Assembly: GCA_900770295.1 (NCBI GenBank)
Contig: CAAGJQ010000063.1
Span: forward strand, 1 to 33,448
DNA: 33,448 nucleotides
DNA from: an uncultured Oscillibacter sp.
Lineage (GTDB): Bacteria > Bacillota > Clostridia > Oscillospirales > Oscillospiraceae
Direction of reading: 5' to 3'
Below, piece after piece: positions 29,814 to 33,448 of the stretch (its first letter is position 1; the number at the start of each line of letters is the position of its first letter). The translations under genes were made by a program, and so were the position numbers. Under the pieces are notes generated by a model. It ran no database searches. It was not told the DNA's origin and saw nothing but the letters and a program-made list of their open reading frames with translations.

Positions 29814-30905
29814 TCAGGAATCGATGCCCCGGGAGGTCAGGTACTTCTTGACCATGAGGGCCACCTTGAAGGTAATGGCGTCGTCAAACTCCCGCAGGTC
29901 CAGGCCCGTCAGCTTCTTGATCTTCTCCAGCCGGTACACCAGGGTATTGCGGTGGACAAACAGCTTTCTCGCGGTCTCGGACACGTTCAGGTTGTTCTCG
30001 AAGAATTTATGGATGGTGAAGAGGGTCTCCTTGTCCAGAGCGTCGATGGGATTCTTCTTAAAGACCTCCTGGAGGAACATCTCGCACAGGGTGGTGGGCA
30101 ACTGATAGATCAGGCGGCCGATGCCCAGGTTCTCATAGTTGATGACATACTTCTCCGTGTCAAAGACCTTGCCCACCTCGATGGCGATGTTGGCCTCCTT
30201 GTAGCTCTTGGCCAGGTCCCGCAGATGAGTGGCCACAGTGCCGATGCCCACTACCACGGTGCTCTCCGTGCCGGAGCGCAGGGCCTCCTCGATGGTGCCG
30301 GCGATTTTGTTCAGCTCCTTGATGCCGGAGCCCTCGGGCATCTGGCGGATCAGCACTACATCGCCCTCGCCGATACTGAGAACAAAGTCGTTCTGCCGGT
30401 CGGGGAACAGGGCCTGGATCACATCCGTGGGCACGGACTCTCCTTTTTTCAGGGAGCGGATCACAAACACGCCCCGGGGAACATCCGCCACGACGCGCAG
30501 CTCTTTTGCCCGCATATAGATGTCGCCCAGCATAATATTGTCGGAAATAATATCCTTAATAAAAGAGCCGCGGTCGTGTTTCTCTTCATAATAGGATTTG
30601 GCGGCGTTCAGGGCCACGGTCGCCATGGCGCAGACCGTCTTGCTGATCTCATTGTCGCCGAAAGCGAAGGCCGCGTAGTCAAACTGGGTGTTCCAGCCAT
30701 TCAGCGCCTTGAAGGTCTTTCCATCAGAGGAGATCATGCTTCCGGCGGCGCTGTTGATGACCGGCACATGCTCCGCCCAGCGCTGTCCGATCATGGACAG
30801 CTCACTGCAGGCAATTACAATGCCTTCTCCGTCAATGACTCCAACGGTTCGATCCGTATTTTCCTTCAGCTGCAGCACCACATTTTGAAAAATTCTCCCA
30901 GACAT
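29814..30905 (-). CDS. CdaR/PucR-type transcriptional regulator
   Basis: A 363-residue regulator. The N-terminal part (MSGRIFQNVVLQLKENTDRTVGVIDGEGIVIACS) resembles a small-molecule sensing domain of the sugar-diacid (CdaR) type. A middle GGDEF-like region runs about 150-280 (VVVGIGTVATHLRDLAKSY), and a C-terminal PucR helix-turn-helix at about 310-345 (NVSETARKLFVHRNTLVYRLEKI). The ligand is unknown. No metabolic genes lie beside it, so its targets cannot be read from context. The ATG at 30905 follows GAGGAGG. Its promoter at 30964-30992 has the same TTGCAT-17-TATAAT form as the ftsE promoter. Confidence 0.82.
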   Translation of the reverse strand: MSGRIFQNVVLQLKENTDRTVGVIDGEGIVIACSELSMIGQRWAEHVPVINSAAGSMISSDGKTFKALNGWNTQFDYAAFAFGDNEISKTVCAMATVALNAAKSYYEEKHDRGSFIKDIISDNIMLGDIYMRAKELRVVADVPRGVFVIRSLKKGESVPTDVIQALFPDRQNDFVLSIGEGDVVLIRQMPEGSGIKELNKIAGTIEEALRSGTESTVVVGIGTVATHLRDLAKSYKEANIAIEVGKVFDTEKYVINYENLGIGRLIYQLPTTLCEMFLQEVFKKNPIDALDKETLFTIHKFFENNLNVSETARKLFVHRNTLVYRLEKIKKLTGLDLREFDDAITFKVALMVKKYLTSRGIDS

Positions 30906-30963
30906 GGTCGTCCTCCTCACCTAAAATCACACGAAAACCTTTGTGCAATTTGTCAACGTCTAT

Positions 30964-30992
30964 ATTATATCGGCAATTTCGTCAAAATGCAA
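30964..30992 (-). promoter_or_regulatory. Promoter of the CdaR/PucR-type regulator
   Basis: TTGCAT (30987-30992), 17 bases, TATAAT (30964-30969) on minus. The surrounding 100 bases are much richer in A+T than the rest of the window. Confidence 0.78.
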
Positions 30993-31011
30993 GATGTTTT
31001 TTCTTTTTTCA

Positions 31012-31034
31012 ACAAAAAAACCATTTGCTTTTTG
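31012..31034 (-). terminator. Weak terminator after the pseudouridine synthase gene
   Basis: A short ACCA/TGGT stem with a 9-base loop is followed on minus by T7, about 30 bases after the stop. The U tract is good but the stem is short. Confidence 0.4.
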
Positions 31035-31063
31035 GTGAAGATTTGATGTTTTCTTTGGAAATA

Positions 31064-31783
31064 TTAGGATTTTCTTAAATCCTCCACTTCCGCCTCCGTC
31101 AAAAAGCGGAACTCACCTCTGGGCAGGTCCGGGTCCAAGGGCAAATTGCCCATTTTCACCCGCTCCAGGTACAAAACAGGCTTCCCGCGAAACGCCAGCA
31201 TCCGCTTCACCTGGTGGAATTTCCCCTCCCGCAGGGTAACATGGGCCTCGCTCTCCTCCCCTGCCGTCAAAATCTCCAGTGCGGCGCTTTGACAGACCAG
31301 GCCGTCATCCAGCGTCATGCCCGCCTCGAACGCCCGGCAGTCCTCCTCCGTCAGGCGGCCGGCCACCCGGACGTAATAGACCTTGTCCACATGGTGCCGC
31401 GGAGAGAGCAGGTCATGGGCCAGTCCTCCCTCATTGGTCAACAGCAGCAGCCCCTCCGTATCCTTATCCAGCCGTCCCACCGGAAACAGCCCCTGACGCC
31501 GCAGTTCCTGGGGCAGCAAATCCAGGACGGTCTCTCCCCGGCCATCCTCTGTGGCAGAGAGATATCCCGCTGGTTTATTCAGCATGATCCAGGTGTACCG
31601 CTGGTAGGTCAGCCGCTCCCCGTTGACCACGATCTCCGCCGTCTCCGGGTCCGCCTTTTCCTCCGGTCCGGCCGCCGGCAGGCCGTCCACCAGCACCTGT
31701 CCATGGCGGATCAGGCTCTTCACCTCCCGCCGGGACCACTTCCCCGTGGAGGCGATGATCTTGTCCAAACGCTGCTTTTCCAA
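31064..31783 (-). CDS. rRNA pseudouridine synthase, RsuA/RluB family
   Basis: A 239-residue enzyme. An N-terminal S4 RNA-binding domain (MEKQRLDKIIASTGKWSRREVKSLIRHGQVLVDG) precedes the catalytic domain, with GRLDKDTEGLLLLTNEG carrying the catalytic Asp and the late GKFHQVKRML typical of RsuA-type enzymes. The target may be 16S position 516 (RsuA) or 23S (RluB/E/F-like); sequence does not decide. The start is TTG at 31783, 6 bases after GGGGAG, giving the usual family N-terminus. It is divergent from the DUF4830 gene. Confidence 0.9.
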   Translation of the reverse strand: MEKQRLDKIIASTGKWSRREVKSLIRHGQVLVDGLPAAGPEEKADPETAEIVVNGERLTYQRYTWIMLNKPAGYLSATEDGRGETVLDLLPQELRRQGLFPVGRLDKDTEGLLLLTNEGGLAHDLLSPRHHVDKVYYVRVAGRLTEEDCRAFEAGMTLDDGLVCQSAALEILTAGEESEAHVTLREGKFHQVKRMLAFRGKPVLYLERVKMGNLPLDPDLPRGEFRFLTEAEVEDLRKS

Positions 31784-31870
31784 TGGAGTCTCCCCTTTTC
31801 TGTGTTTTCATGGATCATCTTATCATAAAGCCCTGGGAAAATGAATAGGAAACAGGCAGGAGGGATCAAT

Positions 31871-32344
31871 ATGATGATTTGGACTGCCCGGTTCTCCCGG
31901 AAGAAAGCTGTTTTCGCTGTTATCCTGATGGGCGTGGTCATGGCCGCGCTGATCCTGCTGATGGGCCGTATGCCGGAGGATTCCCCCGCAGCGCCGGAGC
32001 TGACCACCAACCAGGAGCGGGTGGCCTACCTCCAGTCTCTCGGTTGGGAAGTCTCAGAGGAGCCTCTGGAGACTTTGCAGTTTTTGCTTCCGGATCATTT
32101 GGATGAGCCCTATCTGAGCTACAACGAACTCCAGAAAAAGCAGGGCTTCGACCTGTCTGTCTGCTGCGGAAAGCAGGTTTCCCGCTACACCTATGCGGTG
32201 ACAAATTATCCGGGGAGGGCGGCAGATGTCCAGCTCAACCTCTATCTCTGTGAAAACCGTCCTGTGGCGGGGGATATCTTCTGCCCCGGCGCTGAAGGTT
32301 TTCAGGAAACGCTGCAATATCCGGAGGACACCGCTTCTCAATAA
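31871..32344 (+). CDS. DUF4830 domain protein, single-pass membrane anchor
   Basis: A 157-residue protein. One N-terminal membrane helix (AVFAVILMGVVMAALILLMG) is followed by an extracytoplasmic domain that fits DUF4830: VAYLQSLGWEVSEEPLET, LSYNELQKKQGFDLS and YTYAVTNYP. Family function is unknown. The ATG at 31871 lies 6 bases after GGAGGG; the longer frame to 31841 lacks a site. It is one of the few plus-strand genes and converges on the tuf region; a terminator beginning 8 bases later lies in the duplicated tuf 3' block. Confidence 0.78.
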   Translation: MMIWTARFSRKKAVFAVILMGVVMAALILLMGRMPEDSPAAPELTTNQERVAYLQSLGWEVSEEPLETLQFLLPDHLDEPYLSYNELQKKQGFDLSVCCGKQVSRYTYAVTNYPGRAADVQLNLYLCENRPVAGDIFCPGAEGFQETLQYPEDTASQ

Positions 32345-32352
32345 GACAGCAT

Positions 32353-32386
32353 AAAAAAGGACTGCTGCAAATGCAACAGTCCTTTC
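32353..32386. terminator. Terminator in the duplicated tuf fragment
   Basis: AAGGACTG(C)TGCA / TGCA(A)CAGTCCTTT with A6 on the left; T6 follows on minus. On plus it follows the DUF4830 stop by 8 bases, but its plus-strand tail is only TTTCG. Confidence 0.75.
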
Positions 32387-32445
32387 GAAAAGCGGGAAAT
32401 TATTCGCCGACCTCGGTGACAGCGCCGGAACCAACGGTACGGCCG
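32353..32445 (-). pseudogene. Duplicated 3' end of tuf (13-14 codons, stop and terminator)
   Basis: This block matches 32602-32694 in 92 of 93 bases; the only difference is A at 32376 versus G at 32625. It holds the tuf C-terminal codons (RTVGSGAVTEVGE), the TAA stop at 32400-32402 and the tuf terminator. Upstream of the match there is no coding continuation, so it is a fragment of tuf, not a gene. The single change leaves one mismatch in the terminator stem. Confidence 0.85.
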
Positions 32446-32601
32446 TTTCCCACCCGGCAAAGCCGGGTGGGAGCCCTTTTAAGCAATCCTGCGCGGGCGA
32501 AATGAATTCGCCCTTGCGCCAAGATTTTGCTGCGCAAAATGCTTGCACGGGCCTCCGGCCCGCCCCGCTTTGCGGGGACCCCGGGCGGCCTTCGACGCGT
32601 G
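32446..32601. repeat. 156-bp spacer made of five tandem hairpins
   Basis: Five consecutive perfect stems are seen: 32449-32471 (10-base arms, AAA loop), 32491-32519 (GGGCGAA/TTCGCCC with outer GCGC/GCGC), 32524-32540 (ATTTTGC/GCAAAAT), 32548-32562 (CGGGCC/GGCCCG) and 32563-32577 (CCCCGC/GCGGGG). It codes for nothing convincing and lies exactly between the two tuf-end copies. It looks like an intergenic palindromic repeat element. Confidence 0.75.
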
Positions 32602-32637
32602 AAAAAAGGACTGCTGCAAATGCAGCAGTCCTTTCGA
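32602..32637 (-). terminator. tuf terminator
   Basis: AAAGGACTGCTGCA / TGCAGCAGTCCTTT with a 4-base loop and T6 on minus, beginning about 12 bases after the tuf stop. Confidence 0.9.
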
Positions 32638-32648
32638 AAAGCGGGAAA

Positions 32649-33448
32649 TTATTCGCCGACCTCGGTGACAGCGCCGGAACCAACGGTACGGCCGCCCTCA
32701 CGGATAGCGAAACGCAGACCCTTCTCAATAGCGATGGGAGTGATCAGCTCAACGCTCATCTCGACGTTATCGCCGGGCATGCACATCTCGGTGCCCTCGG
32801 GCAGAGTGATGACGCCGGTAACGTCGGTGGTACGGAAGTAGAACTGAGGACGATAGTTGTTGAAGAAGGGAGTATGACGGCCGCCCTCGTCCTTGGTCAG
32901 AACGTAAACCTGGCCCTTGAACTTGGTGTGGGGATGAATGGAGCCGGGCTTAGCCAGAACCTGGCCGCGCTCGATGCCCTGACGGTCAACACCACGCAGC
33001 AGAGCGCCGATGTTATCGCCGGCCTCAGCGAAGTCCAGCAGCTTGTGGAACATCTCGATACCGGTAACGACGGTCTTCTTCTTCTCGTCGGACAGACCAA
33101 CGATCTCAACTTCCTCGGACAGCTTCAGGATGCCACGCTCCACACGGCCGGTAGCGACGGTGCCGCGGCCGGAGATGGTGAACACGTCCTCGACGGGCAT
33201 CAGGAAGGGCAGAGAGTCATCGCGGGGAGGAGTGGGGATATAGGAGTCAACAGCGTCCATCAGCTCCTTGATGCAGGCATACTCGGGAGCGGCGGGATCG
33301 GTGGACTCGGAGATCAGAGCGTTCAGAGCGGAGCCCTTCACGATGGGGATATCATCGCCGGGGAAGTCATAGGTGCTCAGCAGCTCGCGGACTTCCATCT
33401 CCACCAGCTCGATCAGCTCTTCGTCGTCGACCTGGTCGCACTTGTTCA
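32649..33448 (-). CDS. tuf: Elongation factor Tu (3' part; start lies outside the window)
   Basis: The visible 266 residues are the C-terminal two thirds of EF-Tu, the GTPase that brings aminoacyl-tRNA to the ribosome. The first residues read NKCDQVDDEELIELVEMEVRE, so the NKxD guanine-specificity motif is at the window edge. Domain 2 (SLPFLMPVEDVFTISGRGTVATGRVERG) and domain 3 (HTKFKGQVYVLTKDEGGRHTPFFNNYRPQFYFRTTDVTG) follow, ending AVTEVGE. No break is seen. The last 46 bases and the terminator are duplicated downstream (32353-32445). Confidence 0.97.
   Translation of the reverse strand, partial: NKCDQVDDEELIELVEMEVRELLSTYDFPGDDIPIVKGSALNALISESTDPAAPEYACIKELMDAVDSYIPTPPRDDSLPFLMPVEDVFTISGRGTVATGRVERGILKLSEEVEIVGLSDEKKKTVVTGIEMFHKLLDFAEAGDNIGALLRGVDRQGIERGQVLAKPGSIHPHTKFKGQVYVLTKDEGGRHTPFFNNYRPQFYFRTTDVTGVITLPEGTEMCMPGDNVEMSVELITPIAIEKGLRFAIREGGRTVGSGAVTEVGE

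Noticed and set aside
32353..32694. CRISPR-like reading of the repeat-spacer-repeat arrangement
   Set aside because: There are only two copies, each 93 bp with tuf coding sequence, and the 156-bp spacer is full of hairpins; nothing resembles a CRISPR array and no cas gene is present.
32054..32728. 224-codon minus-strand frame crossing both tuf-end copies and the hairpin array
   Set aside because: It reads the repeat twice in the wrong frame (the same peptide appears twice) and overlaps DUF4830; it is a by-product of the duplication.

Overview
The window reads as a chromosomal segment of a GC-rich Clostridia bacterium, most like the Oscillospiraceae (Flavonifractor/Oscillibacter-type gut anaerobes). 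This is inferred from the gene families, AGGAGG ribosome binding sites, sigma-A promoters (TTGACA-17-TATAAT), a T-box and several Gram-positive riboswitches. I see no rRNA, tRNA, CRISPR array, prophage or transposase. Almost all genes lie on the minus strand; only smr-nitrilase-MGMT (9.0-10.4 kb) and a DUF4830 gene (31.9-32.3 kb) are on plus.

Layout, left to right. 0-8.5 kb is a transport section: an NhaC-family transporter under a lysine riboswitch, a uracil permease behind an attenuator-like leader, a DUF523 (TudS-like) / DUF3783 / Nudix group, and a Ca/Mn-type P-type ATPase under a yybP-ykoY (Mn2+) riboswitch. 8.5-12.3 kb holds YjbQ, divergent from Smr-nitrilase-MGMT, then a Dabb protein and an aminotransferase behind a T-box whose specifier reads best as alanine GCC. 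12.3-25.9 kb is a long co-directional housekeeping run: greA, lysS, a SpoU RNA methyltransferase, dprA, topA, trmFO, plsX, acpP, rnc, uppP and ftsK/spoIIIE. 26-29.7 kb contains ftsE-ftsX plus an EnvC-like M23 murein hydrolase activator, a classic septal wall-hydrolysis module, and an unrecognised gene. 29.8-31.8 kb has a CdaR/PucR-type regulator and an RsuA/RluB pseudouridine synthase. The right end is the 3' part of tuf (EF-Tu).

The most unusual structure is next to tuf. A 93-bp block, holding the last tuf codons, the stop and the terminator, is present twice as a direct repeat (92/93 identical). The copies are separated by a 156-bp stretch made of five consecutive hairpins. A second hairpin cluster, with a possible 16-codon ORF, lies at the left edge. 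Other points of interest are four long regulatory leaders (lysine, Mn2+, T-box, and an unassigned uraA leader), a mirror-symmetric divergent promoter, and an extracytoplasmic CxxC...CxxC module on the lysine-regulated transporter.

All calls come from reading the sequence and family knowledge; no search or folding program was run.
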